Assembly (NCBI GenBank): GCA_003258405.1
Contig: QKPN01000001.1
Coordinates: 434,001 to 498,000 of the forward strand
DNA: 64,000 bases
Source of the DNA: Rhodobacteraceae bacterium DSL-40
Lineage (GTDB): Bacteria > Pseudomonadota > Alphaproteobacteria > Rhodobacterales > Rhodobacteraceae
Direction: 5' to 3'
The notes under the pieces are model-generated. The model ran no database searches and was not told the DNA's origin. It worked only from the letters and a program-made list of their open reading frames with translations. This document shows positions 38,704 through 50,734 of this stretch, piece after piece (within the stretch, counting starts at the first letter, position 1; the number at the start of each line of letters is the position of its first letter). Both the position numbers and the translations under genes were made by a program.

Positions 38704-39672
38704 TTACCGCGGTGCGGCAGAAATGTCCTGCGGAAATTCATCCGATCGGCTCGGATAATGCACCCAGGCATGCACGAGCTCCGAACGTCCGGCCTCCGCG
38801 AGAACGCTCGCGAGATCGGTAAACCAGCCATCGTCCACCGAAAGGTGCCGGCGCACGAGCCCGACCCGCCGCCGCGGCTCCGTGCCCGAGAAGCGACGCA
38901 GCACCAGACCGGGCGCCGAGGCGCTCTCGGCCCGGAGCGCGAGCTCGGGAACAAAGGTAAGCCCGATTCCCTCGCCCGCAAGACGGCAGAGCGTCGAAAG
39001 CGAGGAGGCGCGCAGATCCATCCGCGTCTGGTTGCGCCGCAGGCTGCAGGCCGCGAGCGCCTGATCGGCGAGGCAATGGCCGTCGTCGAGCAGGAGCAAC
39101 CGTTCGGGATCGAGCCCCTCGGGCTGCGCCGCAGCGCCCACCGCCTCCATCAGCCGCCCCGAACCGCCGAGCAGGAACCGGTCGTCGAAGAGCGGGGCCT
39201 CGACCAGATCCCCGGCTTCCGTCGGCAGCGCCACGATCACCGCATCGAGCTCGCCCGCCCGGAGCTCTTCGAGCAGCCGCTCGGTGCGCGCCTCCCGCAC
39301 GCCGAGATCGAGATTGAGATTGCGGCTCCGCAGGAGCGGCAACGCGGCGGGCAGCAGATAGGGCGCGATGGTCGGGATCACCCCGAGCCGCAGCCTTCCA
39401 CCAAGGCCGCGCTCCCAGCGCGCTGCCTCGCTGAGCTCACGCATCTCCTCCATGATCCGCCGCGCCCGGACGAGGATCTCCCGCCCGACCGGCGTCACCA
39501 CGATCTCGCGCCCGCCCCGCTCGATCAGCCGCGCGCCGAGCGCCTCCTCCAGCGTCCGGATCTGGACGGAAAGCGCGGGCTGGCTCACGTTAACGGCAGC
39601 AGCCGCCTTGCCGAAATGCCCGTGCTGCGCGAGTGCAATCAGGTACTTGAGCTGCCTGAAGGTAATTTCCAT
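38704..39672 (-). CDS. oxyR: OxyR-type LysR hydrogen peroxide regulator
   Basis: 322 residues. The LysR helix-turn-helix covers about 1-60 (FRQLKYLIALAQHGHFGKAA, QPALSVQIRTLEE). The redox pair is Cys200 and Cys209 in DDGHCLADQALAAC, the same nine-residue spacing as Cys199/Cys208 of E. coli OxyR, which form a disulfide on oxidation. It is divergent from katG, the classical OxyR target. A palindrome, ATAATCTCAGATTAT, overlaps its own start codon. The assignment as OxyR rather than a generic LysR is well supported by the cysteines and context. Confidence 0.93.
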   Translation of the reverse strand: MEITFRQLKYLIALAQHGHFGKAAAAVNVSQPALSVQIRTLEEALGARLIERGGREIVVTPVGREILVRARRIMEEMRELSEAARWERGLGGRLRLGVIPTIAPYLLPAALPLLRSRNLNLDLGVREARTERLLEELRAGELDAVIVALPTEAGDLVEAPLFDDRFLLGGSGRLMEAVGAAAQPEGLDPERLLLLDDGHCLADQALAACSLRRNQTRMDLRASSLSTLCRLAGEGIGLTFVPELALRAESASAPGLVLRRFSGTEPRRRVGLVRRHLSVDDGWFTDLASVLAEAGRSELVHAWVHYPSRSDEFPQDISAAPR

Positions 39673-39685
39673 AATCTCAGATTAT
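39671..39685. promoter_or_regulatory. LysR-type palindrome over the oxyR start codon
   Basis: ATAATC-TCA-GATTAT is a perfect 15-base inverted repeat of the T-N11-A type bound by LysR regulators. Its left end overlaps the oxyR ATG (39670-39672), so bound OxyR would block its own gene while activating katG. A looser ATTATC-like stretch (39712-39719) lies about 40 bases further toward katG. The katG start is 268 bases away, so its leader is long. Confidence 0.6.
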
Positions 39686-39785
39686 CGCAACAAGAATAAA
39701 ATGCAATTTCCAATTATCACGCTAAGGTGCCATTTGAGAATCATTCCAGACTGAGCAAGGGAGGGAAGTCTGACCGAGCGAATGA

Positions 39786-42128
<2,343 letters not shown>

Positions 42129-42191
42129 TCGGCGGAACGATTTCCCCGGACTGACCGGAGGCGGGAGCGACGCTCGCCTCCGGTCACTATC

Positions 42192-42226
42192 GCGGCGCCG
42201 GTCTCCCCTGCCGGCGCCGCATTTTT
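42192..42226 (+). terminator. Intrinsic terminator of katG
   Basis: GCGGCGCCGG pairs with CCGGCGCCGC around a 9-base loop, followed by ATTTTTCC. A second hairpin just before it (GACCGGAGGCG with CGCCTCCGGTC, 42153-42185) has no T run and may help stabilise the message end. Confidence 0.9.
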
Positions 42227-42302
42227 CCGTCACCGCTCACATTGCGACAGGCCGCGCGAACGGCGCGCTGCCCCGCCGGGTCTCCGAAGAGACTCGCATC
42301 GC

Positions 42303-43097
42303 ATGCGGATCCGGATATATTTGAATCATTCCAGGATCCGGATCTCGGCCGTGACCAATGCCCTTACCGAAAAACTGCTGCGGCGCCGGCGTGACGGCCG
42401 CGGCATCGGCCGTGCCGAGGAGTTTCTCAAGCAGATCGTCTATGGCGGCAATGACGGCATCGTCACCACCTTCGCCGTGGTCGCGGGGTTTGCGGGCTAT
42501 GGCGCGCATGGCGCCGCGGCGCTCGGCGGCATCGCGGTGCTGCTCTTCGGGCTTGCCAATCTCTTCGCCGACGCCACAGCCATGGGGCTCGGGGAGTTTC
42601 TCTCCAGCCGCTCCGAGCAGGATGTCTACCGCGCCGCGCGGCGCAAGGAGGAGCGCGAGATTGTCCGAAACCCCGACCGCGGCTGGTCCGAGGTGATCGA
42701 CATCCTGATCTCCCGCGGCATGAAATGGGAGGATGCCCACCGCATCGCCGATGTGATCGCCCGAAACCCCGCCTTCATGGCTGATTTCATGATGCAGTAT
42801 CAGGTCGGCATGGCCGATCCGGAGGAAAGCTCCCCGGCAGCGCGCGCGACGATGACCTTCGTTTCCTTCATCGCCTTCGGCTCCGCGCCGCTCCTGCCCT
42901 ATTTCCTGCTCGGCCCCGATCCCGCGACCTTCCGCATCTCGGCCTTCGCGACCTTCGCTGCGCTGGTGGCGCTCGGCCTGCTGCGCTGGAAGGTGACGTC
43001 CGAGACGCTCCGCCGCTGCGTCGGGGAAACCGTCCTCGTCGGCGGCATCTGCGCCCTCGTGGCCTATGTCGTCGGGCTTGCCTTTACCGTGAATTGA
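42303..43097 (+). CDS. VIT1/CCC1-family iron/manganese transporter-like protein
   Basis: 264 residues from ATG 42303; a GTG at 42351 (residue 17) is an alternative and may be the true start, since neither has a strong ribosome site. EEFLKQIVYGGNDGIVTTFAVVAGFAGYG followed by GLANLFADATAMGLGEFLS is the core of the VIT1/CCC1 family, which moves Fe2+ or Mn2+ out of the cytoplasm in exchange for protons. The middle hydrophilic domain (RGWSEVIDILISRGMKWEDA) is the usual metal-binding helix region, and three hydrophobic segments close the protein. Position after katG suggests a role in metal or oxidative stress, but it has its own promoter region. Confidence 0.85.
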   Translation: MRIRIYLNHSRIRISAVTNALTEKLLRRRRDGRGIGRAEEFLKQIVYGGNDGIVTTFAVVAGFAGYGAHGAAALGGIAVLLFGLANLFADATAMGLGEFLSSRSEQDVYRAARRKEEREIVRNPDRGWSEVIDILISRGMKWEDAHRIADVIARNPAFMADFMMQYQVGMADPEESSPAARATMTFVSFIAFGSAPLLPYFLLGPDPATFRISAFATFAALVALGLLRWKVTSETLRRCVGETVLVGGICALVAYVVGLAFTVN

Positions 43098-43285
43098 CGC
43101 ACAGATCCCGATACTTCAAATACGTGTAAATCGTACTTTAATCGCAACTTTTCAGAGAAAGGTATTTAATACTGATGTCGGTCAATGCGAACGAGGGAAT
43201 GCCTGCTCTAAGGTCCGATCTGCCGCTCCGGACGGGTGCGGCGACAGGTGTGGCGCGAGTCGCACCACGAACATGAGGTGAGACC

Positions 43286-43549
43286 ATGACGAAGAAACAT
43301 GGCCCGAAAATCGGCAACGTCATCCACCCAGAAGCCTTCGGAGGCAAGACCCTGCAGGATACGAAAACCGGCAATCACGAATCGAACGTGATCGGGCTGC
43401 GCAACACCGGACCGGACCGCGGCGGCATTGCCTACGAGGCCTGGTCGGAAGACGAACTTTACCGCAAGGCGCGCGAGCTCGACATTCCGGGCCGCTCCTA
43501 CATGAGCCGTGCCGATCTGATCGCGGCCCTGCGCGACCGGGAGGTCTGA
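43286..43549 (+). CDS. Small basic protein with Rho_N-like C-terminal helix pair
   Basis: 87 residues, GAGGTGA just before ATG 43286. The C-terminal part (YEAWSEDELYRKARELDIPG, then SYMSRADLIAALRD) has the helix-turn-helix form of the Rho N-terminal (Rho_N/SAP-like) nucleic-acid-binding motif. The N-terminal MTKKHGPKIGNVIHPEAFGG resembles small stress-type DUF7218-like proteins. It probably binds nucleic acid; no function is known. The upstream 188 bases are AT-rich and likely hold its promoter. It stands alone, between the VIT1-like and DUF1269 genes. Confidence 0.7.
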   Translation: MTKKHGPKIGNVIHPEAFGGKTLQDTKTGNHESNVIGLRNTGPDRGGIAYEAWSEDELYRKARELDIPGRSYMSRADLIAALRDREV

Positions 43550-43648
43550 CCTCCGCCCAGGACGCAATATCCGGGCGGCGGATGACAGCGGTGCCCCGCC
43601 GGAAGCAGGCGGCCGGGGCGCCGGCACTCGTCCCGGCCATCATCAAAA

Positions 43649-43670
43649 TTTCACGTGAAACGCTCCGCTT
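43649..43670 (-). repeat. Partial third copy of the dispersed element, with a parS-like core
   Basis: TTTCACGTGAAACGCTCCGCTT matches one end of copy A (TTTCACGGTGAAACGCCCCGCTTT) with one missing base and one change. The core TTTCACGTGAAA is a perfect 12-base palindrome and is near the chromosomal parS consensus (GTTTCACGTGAAAC; 13 of 14 bases agree). The remaining ~55 bases of the element are not recognisable here. It lies in the 212-base gap before the DUF1269 gene. Confidence 0.55.
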
Positions 43671-43761
43671 CGGCTTCCCATGACGAAGGGCCGGGTCTAA
43701 CTCTGAAATCGCCGCCGCCTGCGGCGCGCATGTTCTCTTCGTTGAAGCATTGGAGATCGGA

Positions 43762-44271
43762 ATGCCTGATCTGGTTGCAGTCGTCTTTCCGAACGAGGCC
43801 CGGGCCGAGGAAGTTCGCGACAGTCTCGTCGAAATGGCAAAGGAATATCTCATCGAGATCGGCGACGCCGCCATCGCGCTGAAGACGGAAAAGGGCGTGA
43901 AGCTCAACCAGCTCCTCAACACCACCGCCGCCGGCGCGGCGGGTGGCAGTTTCTGGGGGCTGCTCATCGGCCTTCTGTTCATGAACCCGCTGCTGGGCGT
44001 CGCCGCCGGGGCCGCCAGTGGCGCAATCGCCGGACGCCTGACCGACGTGGGCGTCAACGACAAGTTCATGAAGCACATGGCCGAGGAGGTCGCGCCCGGC
44101 GAGGCCGTGCTCTTCGTGCTCGTCAACAAGGTGACGGGTGACAAGGTGCTCGAACGCCTCTCGGGCGTCGGCGGCCGCGTGCTGCAGACATCGCTCGACA
44201 CCGCGGCGGAGGAAAAGCTCCGCGAAGCGCTCGCCGCACACATTCCGGCCACCGAACCCGCCGCCTCCTGA
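43762..44271 (+). CDS. DUF1269 family membrane protein
   Basis: 169 residues from ATG 43762, with GGAG 7 bases upstream; an in-frame ATG four codons earlier lacks this. The family features are PDLVAVVFPNEARAEEVRD at the N-terminus, a central glycine-rich hydrophobic hairpin (GAAGGSFWGLLIGLLFMNPLLG, about 57-78, then GAASGAIAGRL), and a soluble C-terminal domain. Proteins of this family are small, often stress-linked and of unknown function, with the hydrophobic part probably inserted in the membrane. Confidence 0.8.
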   Translation: MPDLVAVVFPNEARAEEVRDSLVEMAKEYLIEIGDAAIALKTEKGVKLNQLLNTTAAGAAGGSFWGLLIGLLFMNPLLGVAAGAASGAIAGRLTDVGVNDKFMKHMAEEVAPGEAVLFVLVNKVTGDKVLERLSGVGGRVLQTSLDTAAEEKLREALAAHIPATEPAAS

Positions 44272-44320
44272 GGTCCGGGGTCAGTGCCCGCCGGTCCCTC
44301 CGGCGGGCACCTTTCCGGGC

Positions 44321-44734
44321 TCAGCCCGGCACCAGCGCCTCGAGCTCGGGCAGCAGGACCACGCTCTCCTGCTCGTTCGGATCGGTCCGCGCGATGACTG
44401 CTTCCGCCTCGGCCGCCGAGCGGTTCATCGGCAGATGCGGCATTCCGGCCGGGATGTAGAGCATCTCGCCCGCGCGCAGCACCAGATGCCGCTCGAGCCG
44501 CGGCCCGTAATACATCTCCGTCTCGCCCGTCAGCATGTAGATCGCCGTCTCATGGGCGGCATGCATATGCGCCTTCGCCCGGTCGCCGGGTTTCAGCCGC
44601 AGCAGATGCATGCAGATCCCGCCAGCCCCGGCGCTTTCCGCCGAGATGCCGGAAAAATAGGAGAACCCCTGCTTTCCGGCGTAGGTCTCATTCGCCCGAA
44701 ACACCCTGCAATCCAGGTCCGTGTTTTCAGTCAT
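44321..44734 (-). CDS. Cupin domain protein
   Basis: 137 residues from ATG 44734, with GGGAGA upstream; starts further out would add a poorly supported leader. One beta-barrel cupin domain carries the metal-ligand pattern AHMHAAHETAIYMLTGETEM and the second motif LRAGEMLYIPAGMPHLPMN. Three histidines and a glutamate are therefore available for a metal. Role is unknown; such proteins act as dioxygenases, isomerases or sensors. It is divergent from putP, with a perfect 12-base palindrome in the gap. Confidence 0.82.
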   Translation of the reverse strand: MTENTDLDCRVFRANETYAGKQGFSYFSGISAESAGAGGICMHLLRLKPGDRAKAHMHAAHETAIYMLTGETEMYYGPRLERHLVLRAGEMLYIPAGMPHLPMNRSAAEAEAVIARTDPNEQESVVLLPELEALVPG

Positions 44735-44788
44735 TTTGCCGTCTCCCATGTGCTGAATGCTCCAGGCCGGGAGTCTCTCCGGATACCT

Positions 44789-44800
44789 GAGCAATTGCTC
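44789..44800. promoter_or_regulatory. Perfect palindrome between the cupin gene and putP
   Basis: GAGCAATTGCTC is a perfect 12-base inverted repeat in the 144-base divergent gap, 55 bases before the cupin start and 79 bases before the putP start. It may be an operator for either gene. No regulator gene is nearby. Confidence 0.4.
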
Positions 44801-44878
44801 TGAGCGAATATTACCTCTATCAGCGACCTTTCAGCTGCGAAAACCGAGAAAACAGATGCAGATTTAGGAGGGGTAAAA

Positions 44879-46354
44879 ATGCAACTTGGTGTTTGGATCA
44901 GTCTCACGCTCTATTTTGTGCTGATGCTCGCAATAGGATTCTATGCTTGGCGGAAATCAACCGGAAACTCCGAAGAATACATTCTGGGCGGGCGAAACCT
45001 CCCTCCAGCCGTTGCCGCACTTTCCGCTGGCGCATCCGATATGAGCGGCTGGCTGCTCCTTGGCCTTCCTGGCGCGCTTTATGCCGCGGGTCTCGTCGAG
45101 GCCTGGATCGGCATCGGTCTCTTCTTCGGCGCCCTGCTCAACTGGATCATCGTCGCCCCGCGTTTGCGCGAACAGACCGAGCGATACGATAACGCACTGA
45201 CAATTCCGGAGTTTCTGGCCAACCGCTTTCCGTCCCAGGCCACGCTGCTGCGGATGGTTTCCGCCGTCGTGATCGTCACGTTCTTCTCGGTCTACACGGC
45301 CTCGGGCCTTGTCGCAGGCGGCAAGCTGTTCATGAGCGCCTTCGAGGGCAGCTATCAGACAGGTGTCTGGCTGACGCTCGGTGTCGTTCTGGCCTACACG
45401 GTCGTGGGTGGGTTCCTCGCGGTATGCCTCACCGACTTCGTGCAGGGCTGCATCATGATGCTCGCCCTTGTCATCATGCCCATCGTCGTGCTGACCGCCG
45501 GACAAGGCAACGGCTTCTCGCAGGCCGCCGAGACCCTGAGCGCGGTTGATCCGAACTACCTCTCGCTCACCCACGGCCTCACCGTCGTCGGCTTTCTCTC
45601 CGCCGTAACCTGGGGGCTGGGATATTTCGGGCAGCCGCATATCATCGTGCGCTTCATGGCGGTGCGCAGCGTCAAGGACGTGCCGATGGCACGCCGGATC
45701 GGCATGACCTGGATGGCGATCTCCCTGCTTGGCGCGATTGGTCTTGGCATCTACGGGCGCGCGTACTTCGTGCGCAACGGCATGACGATCGAGGATCCGG
45801 AAACGATCTTCATCCTGCTCGCCGAGCTTCTGTTCCATCCGCTCATCACCGGCTTCCTGTTTGCCGCCCTTCTCGCCGCCATCATGAGCACGGTCTCGAG
45901 CCAGCTTCTCGTCTCGTCGTCCTCGCTCGCCGAAGACTTCTATCGGCTGCTCCTGAACCGTGAGGCCAGCCAGAAGACCCTGGTTCTTGTCGGCCGGATC
46001 GCCGTGGTCCTCGTCGGCGCCGTGGCAGCGCTTATCGCCGGCGATCCCGACTCCGAGGTGCTTGGACTGGTCGCCAACGCATGGGCCGGTTTCGGCGCGG
46101 CGTTCGGTCCGTTGATGATCCTTTCGCTCACCTGGCCCCGCATGACGGGCGCCGGCGCCGTCTCCGGTCTCGTGGTGGGGGCCGCGACCGTGATCATCTG
46201 GATCAGCCTTGGCCTCAATGCGAGCTTCCTCGGCGGCCCCGGCGTCTACGAGATCATCCCGGGCTTCATCGCAGCCTTTGCCGCGATCTTCTTCGTCAGC
46301 CGCGCCACAGCGGATACCGGCGAGTTCCGGCCGCTCACGAATCCCGCGGAGTGA
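44879..46354 (+). CDS. putP: Sodium/proline symporter
   Basis: 491 residues with about 13 membrane segments of the SSS family. The start is secure: AGGAGGGG lies 8 bases before ATG 44879. YILGGRNLPPAVAALSAGASDMSGWLLLGLPGALYA near residues 34-69 contains the unwound first helix with the Na+/substrate-binding ASDMSGWLLLG typical of PutP. ITWGLGYFGQPHI-like VTWGLGYFGQPHIIVRFMA follows, and SQLLVSSSSLAEDFYR holds the second Na+ site. It should import proline with sodium; other compatible solutes are possible. A bidirectional terminator follows. Confidence 0.9.
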   Translation: MQLGVWISLTLYFVLMLAIGFYAWRKSTGNSEEYILGGRNLPPAVAALSAGASDMSGWLLLGLPGALYAAGLVEAWIGIGLFFGALLNWIIVAPRLREQTERYDNALTIPEFLANRFPSQATLLRMVSAVVIVTFFSVYTASGLVAGGKLFMSAFEGSYQTGVWLTLGVVLAYTVVGGFLAVCLTDFVQGCIMMLALVIMPIVVLTAGQGNGFSQAAETLSAVDPNYLSLTHGLTVVGFLSAVTWGLGYFGQPHIIVRFMAVRSVKDVPMARRIGMTWMAISLLGAIGLGIYGRAYFVRNGMTIEDPETIFILLAELLFHPLITGFLFAALLAAIMSTVSSQLLVSSSSLAEDFYRLLLNREASQKTLVLVGRIAVVLVGAVAALIAGDPDSEVLGLVANAWAGFGAAFGPLMILSLTWPRMTGAGAVSGLVVGAATVIIWISLGLNASFLGGPGVYEIIPGFIAAFAAIFFVSRATADTGEFRPLTNPAE

Positions 46355-46361
46355 GAAAACC

Positions 46362-46395
46362 GACCGGCCCCGGCGTCTCGCGTCCGGGGCCGGTC
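46362..46395. terminator. Bidirectional terminator between putP and the MFS gene
   Basis: GACCGGCCCCGG and CCGGGGCCGGTC are perfect 12-base arms around a 10-base loop. It begins 7 bases after the putP stop and ends 2 bases before the convergent MFS stop. There is no long T run on either side. Confidence 0.75.
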
Positions 46396-46397
46396 AG

Positions 46398-47603
46398 TTA
46401 TGACCGCCGGCCCGTCAGGCAGTGAAGACCATAGACCGCCACCGCCGCGCCGCCGAAGATCACCATGGTGAGGCTGATCGCCCGGTGATCCGTCCCGTGG
46501 AGCGCGGTCGCGACGGACCCGCCGAGAAACGCCCCGATCATCAGAAGCATCCCGAGAAACGAGGCCGCGAAGCCCGGCATCCCGCCCGCCGGCCGCATCG
46601 CGATCGCCATGCCGGAGGGCATGATGGCGCCGAAGCAGAGCAGATAGAGACAGATCCCGCCCCAGAAGAGTGCCAGCGGCGGGGTGAAGGCGAGGAACGC
46701 GCCCTGCACGCAGATCGCGAGCGCCAGTACCGAAACCGCCACGGCCATCACCCCGTCAAGCGAGAACCGCGCCCCGAACCAGCGCATCGAGACCGAGCCC
46801 ACCGCGTTGCACACCGCCGCGACGAAGAAGATCGCACCGAATGCTTCCGGCGTTACGCCATAGGCCTGCTCGGCCACCACCGCCCCGAGCGCCAGAACCG
46901 AGCCGTAGCCCGCGAAGGTGAGCACGATCACGCTGCCCCCGAGCAGATATTCCCGCTCGCGCAGGAGGTTCCGCCCGGCCGGCAGCACGAAGCCGAGCGA
47001 GAACCGCTCCGGCCGCCGCACGCGCAGGGTTTCCGGAAGCATCCGGAAGGCCAGCACCCAGCAGACGGCGCCGACGACCGCGAGCAGCACGAAACAGGCC
47101 CGCCAGTCGAACAGCACCAGCAGCGCCGAGCCCAACACCGGTGCCACCAGGGGCCCGAGCGAGACCGTCGCCATCAGGAGCGAGAGAAGCTGCACCGTCT
47201 GCGGCCCTGTGCCCAGATCGCGGGTCATCGCGCGCGCCACCACCGGCGCCCCGGCACAGAGCCCGTGCACGAACCGCAGCGCCAGCAGAACCCAGAAGTT
47301 CGGCGCCACCACGCACCCCGCCGCCGCGAGCGTCATCGCTCCGAGGCTCATGAGAATGATCGGCCGCCGCCCCCAAGCATCCGAGGCAATGCCCCAGACC
47401 ACCTGCCCGAAACCGTAGCCGAGCAGGAAGCCGCCCACGAGCAGCCCGCCGAACGCTTCCGGCACGCCGTATTCCGCCGCGATCAGCCCCGTCGCCGGAA
47501 GCATGATGTCCGTCGAGACGGCGGGCATCATCGAGATCGCGCAAAGCAGCCAGACAACCGCGGGCGGGATCAGCGGCGCCGTCTCCGCCCGCGCCGCGCT
47601 CAC
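46398..47603 (-). CDS. Bcr/CflA-type multidrug efflux MFS transporter
   Basis: 401 residues, 12 membrane segments. [22 protein letters not shown] is the typical first segment and loop of Bcr/CflA (DHA1) exporters. [19 protein letters not shown] is MFS motif A between segments 2 and 3, and [20 protein letters not shown] follows motif B. It is likely a proton-driven drug or metabolite exporter; substrate unknown. Its GTG start overlaps the valS stop by four bases (GTGA), so its translation depends on valS, an uncommon partner for an exporter. Confidence 0.87.
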   Translation of the reverse strand: MSAARAETAPLIPPAVVWLLCAISMMPAVSTDIMLPATGLIAAEYGVPEAFGGLLVGGFLLGYGFGQVVWGIASDAWGRRPIILMSLGAMTLAAAGCVVAPNFWVLLALRFVHGLCAGAPVVARAMTRDLGTGPQTVQLLSLLMATVSLGPLVAPVLGSALLVLFDWRACFVLLAVVGAVCWVLAFRMLPETLRVRRPERFSLGFVLPAGRNLLREREYLLGGSVIVLTFAGYGSVLALGAVVAEQAYGVTPEAFGAIFFVAAVCNAVGSVSMRWFGARFSLDGVMAVAVSVLALAICVQGAFLAFTPPLALFWGGICLYLLCFGAIMPSGMAIAMRPAGGMPGFAASFLGMLLMIGAFLGGSVATALHGTDHRAISLTMVIFGGAAVAVYGLHCLTGRRS

Positions 47604-50524
47604 GCGAGTTCGGCCAGCCGCGCCTCGGCCGACTGGAGGATGGTGATCTCCTCCTCCGCCGCCTCGAGCCGGGCCTTGTTCTCGTCCACCACCTCTTCCG
47701 GCGCCTTGGCGAGGAAGGCCTCGTTCGAAAGCTTGGAGCGCAGCCCCTTCACCTCTTTCCCGAGCTTGTCGAGCGCCTTGGCAAGCCGCTTGCGCTCGGC
47801 GGAGACGTCGATCACATCGGCGAGCGGCAGACAGAAGGTCGCGCCCCCCACCGCGAGTGTCACCGCCCCCTTGGGCGCGGCCGCGGCGGTCTCGAAACGC
47901 TCGACGCGCGCGAGCTTGCCCACCAGCGCCTCGCTCGCGGAGAGGAGAGCTGCACGCTCAGGCGCAAGGTCGAGCGCGATCAGGGTGACCTTCGCCCCTG
48001 CGGGCACATGCATCTGCGCCCGCACCGAACGGATCTCCTCGATGAGCCCGATCACCCAGTTCATCTCGTCATCGGCCGCCGTATCCACCAGCTCCGCGCC
48101 ATAGGTGGGCCAGTCCGCATGGGCGAGCAGCTTCGCGCGCTCGCCCGTCGCACCCCAGAGCTCCTCGGTGACGAAGGGCATGAAGGGATGCATCAGGATC
48201 AGGCACTGGTCGATCACCCAGGCCATGGTCGCCCGCGTCTCGTCCGCCACCGCCGGATCGTCGAAGAGCGGCTTGGCGAGCTCGACATACCAGTCGCAGA
48301 CCTTGCCCCAGACGAAGGCGTGGAGCGCGTTGGAGGCATCGTTGAAGCGATAGGCCGCAAGGGCGGCATCGAGCGCCTCGCGCACCTTGCCGGTCTCGCC
48401 GACGATCCACTTGTTGGTGACCTGGCGGACCGCCTTCGGATCGAACCCCGCCAGCGGACGGCAGCCGTTCATCTCGGCAAACCGCGCCGCGTTCCAGAGC
48501 TTGGTGCCGAAATTGCGATAGCCCGCAATCCGGTCCTTGGAGAGCTTCACGTCGCGCCCCAGCGCCGCCATGGAGGAAAGCGTGAAGCGCACCGCATCGG
48601 CGCCGTATTCGTCGATGAGTTCGATCGGATCGAGCACGTTTCCGAGCGATTTCGACATCTTCTTGCCCTTCTCGTCGCGGACGAGAGCATGGATGTAGAC
48701 ATCGCGGAACGGCACCCGCTCGGCGAGATCGGGCCGCTCGTCCTTCAGCAGCTCGATCTGCATCATCATCATGCGCGCGACCCAGAAGAACAGGATGTCG
48801 AAGCCGGTGACGAGCACGCTGGTCGGCACGAACTTCGCCAGATCCGCGGTCTCCTCCGGCCAGCCCATCGTCCCGATCGGCCAGATGCCCGACGAGAACC
48901 AGGTGTCGAGCACGTCGGGGTCACGGGTGAGCGCCTTGCCGCCCGCCTGCGCGACCGCCTCGGCCTCGGACATGGCGCAGTAGTGGTTGCCCTCCTCGTC
49001 ATACCACACCGGGATCTGGTGCCCCCACCAGAGCTGGCGCGAGATGCACCACGGCTCGATGTTCTCGAGCCAGTGGTCATAGACCTTCTGATATTGCTCC
49101 GGCACGATGCGGGTCTTGCCCGAATGCACCGCCTCGAGCGCCGGCCCCGCGAGCTTCGCCGCATCGACGAACCACTGGTCGGTCAGCATCGGCTCGATGA
49201 CGACCTTCGAACGGTCGCCGAAGGGCTGCATGATCTTCTTGGCCTCGACCAGCGGCACCATGCCGGTGTCGAAACAGACGCGGCCATCGCTGTCGTCCGG
49301 CGCGCCCTGCACCATCACCGCAAGCCCTTCCTCGGTGATCTGCGCGATCACCCGCTTGCGCGCCTCGTAGCGGTCAAGCCCGCGCAGATCGTCGGGCACG
49401 AGGTTGAGGCCATCGACTTCCGTCTCGGTGAATGCCGCCCCGGCCGCAAGCTCCTGCGCCCGCGCCGCGCAGTCTGCATAAGGCGCGCCGTCGTCGCGCA
49501 TCCGGGCCTGGGTGTCCATCAGGCGGTACATCGGAATGCCGCCGCGCTTGGCGACCTGATAGTCGTTGAAGTCATGCGCGCCGGTGATCTTCACCGCGCC
49601 CGAGCCGAATTCCGGATCGGGGTATTCATCCACGATGATCGGGATCAGGCGGCGGTGCGCCTTTGGGCCCACCGGGATCTCGCAGAGCTTGCCGACGATC
49701 GGCGCATAGCGCGCGTCGGAAGGATGCACGGCAACCGCGCCGTCGCCCAGCATCGTCTCGGGACGGGTCGTCGCAATGGAGATGTAATCCCGCGTCTCGC
49801 GGAGCGTGACGTTCCCGTCCGCATCCTTTTCGATGTATTCATAGGTCTCGCCGCCCGCGAGCGGATACTTGAAATGCCACATGTGGCCGTCGACCTCGAT
49901 GTTCTCCACCTCGAGGTCGGAGATCGCGGTCTCGAATTTCGGGTCCCAGTTCACCAGCCGCTTGCCGCGGTAGATCAGTCCGCGCTCGTAGAAGGTGACG
50001 AAGGCCTTCAGCACCGCGTCGTGGAAGTTGCCTTCCTCGCCTGCGGGCGCGCCCGGTGCGCCCGACATGGTGAAGGCGTTGCGGCTGAGATCGAAGCTGT
50101 CGCCCAGCCGCTTGCACTGCTCGAGGATCGTGCCGCCCGAATGCGCCTTCCACTCCCAGACCTTCTCCACGAAGGTCTCGCGGCCCATCTCGCGGCGGGA
50201 TGGCTCGCCCGCGGCCGCCATCTGGCGCTCGACGACCATCTGCGTCGCGATCCCCGCATGGTCGAGCCCCGGCTGCCAGAGCACGTCATCGCCCTGCATC
50301 CGATGCCAGCGGGTCAGGATGTCCATGAGCGTGTGGTTGAAGGCATGCCCCATGTGCAGGCTGCCCGTCACGTTCGGGGGCGGCAGCAGGATGCAGAACG
50401 GATCCGCCCCCGGCTTCGCATTGGCGCCCGACACGAAGGCCCGCGCCTCTTCCCACATTGCGCTGATCCGCGGCTCGGCGCTCGCGGCGTCGAAGGTCTT
50501 TTGCATCGGCATGGGCTGGCTCAT
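47600..50524 (-). CDS. valS: Valyl-tRNA synthetase
   Basis: 974 residues. The HIGH motif appears as HMGH (57-60) in [13 protein letters not shown] and the KMSKS motif as [11 protein letters not shown]. The editing (CP1) domain lies between them ([17 protein letters not shown] and [12 protein letters not shown], which carry post-transfer editing residues). The C-terminal ~70 residues form the coiled-coil tRNA-binding arm ([20 protein letters not shown]). It charges tRNA-Val in the cytoplasm. It is followed by an MFS gene with a four-base overlap. Confidence 0.98.
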   Translation of the reverse strand: MSQPMPMQKTFDAASAEPRISAMWEEARAFVSGANAKPGADPFCILLPPPNVTGSLHMGHAFNHTLMDILTRWHRMQGDDVLWQPGLDHAGIATQMVVERQMAAAGEPSRREMGRETFVEKVWEWKAHSGGTILEQCKRLGDSFDLSRNAFTMSGAPGAPAGEEGNFHDAVLKAFVTFYERGLIYRGKRLVNWDPKFETAISDLEVENIEVDGHMWHFKYPLAGGETYEYIEKDADGNVTLRETRDYISIATTRPETMLGDGAVAVHPSDARYAPIVGKLCEIPVGPKAHRRLIPIIVDEYPDPEFGSGAVKITGAHDFNDYQVAKRGGIPMYRLMDTQARMRDDGAPYADCAARAQELAAGAAFTETEVDGLNLVPDDLRGLDRYEARKRVIAQITEEGLAVMVQGAPDDSDGRVCFDTGMVPLVEAKKIMQPFGDRSKVVIEPMLTDQWFVDAAKLAGPALEAVHSGKTRIVPEQYQKVYDHWLENIEPWCISRQLWWGHQIPVWYDEEGNHYCAMSEAEAVAQAGGKALTRDPDVLDTWFSSGIWPIGTMGWPEETADLAKFVPTSVLVTGFDILFFWVARMMMMQIELLKDERPDLAERVPFRDVYIHALVRDEKGKKMSKSLGNVLDPIELIDEYGADAVRFTLSSMAALGRDVKLSKDRIAGYRNFGTKLWNAARFAEMNGCRPLAGFDPKAVRQVTNKWIVGETGKVREALDAALAAYRFNDASNALHAFVWGKVCDWYVELAKPLFDDPAVADETRATMAWVIDQCLILMHPFMPFVTEELWGATGERAKLLAHADWPTYGAELVDTAADDEMNWVIGLIEEIRSVRAQMHVPAGAKVTLIALDLAPERAALLSASEALVGKLARVERFETAAAAPKGAVTLAVGGATFCLPLADVIDVSAERKRLAKALDKLGKEVKGLRSKLSNEAFLAKAPEEVVDENKARLEAAEEEITILQSAEARLAELA

Positions 50525-50609
50525 CCGTTTCTTGTCAGACCCGTCTCATAACCGCGCGCGACGCAGAGGAAAAGGCCGCGGAAAGCGTTACCGGATGGTC
50601 CAGAAACAG

Positions 50610-50647
50610 CCATATGGATTCCATACGCTTTCCATATGGATTCCATA
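50610..50647. repeat. Tandem operator-like repeats before the CoxL gene
   Basis: CCATATGGATTCCATA occurs twice, at 50610-50625 and 50632-50647, spaced 22 bases start to start. Each copy contains the palindromes CCATATGG and ATGGATTCCAT. Two phased copies in the 210-base gap between valS and the coxL-like gene, about 90-125 bases before the latter's start, suggest a binding site for a dimeric regulator. Confidence 0.65.
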
Positions 50648-50734
50648 TCGGCCCCCTACACCTTACGGCGCTCTGGACGCCACCCGGCGAGCCGTTAGTC
50701 TGCCCTCCGAACGACCAGCGGGAGGAATCGCGAG

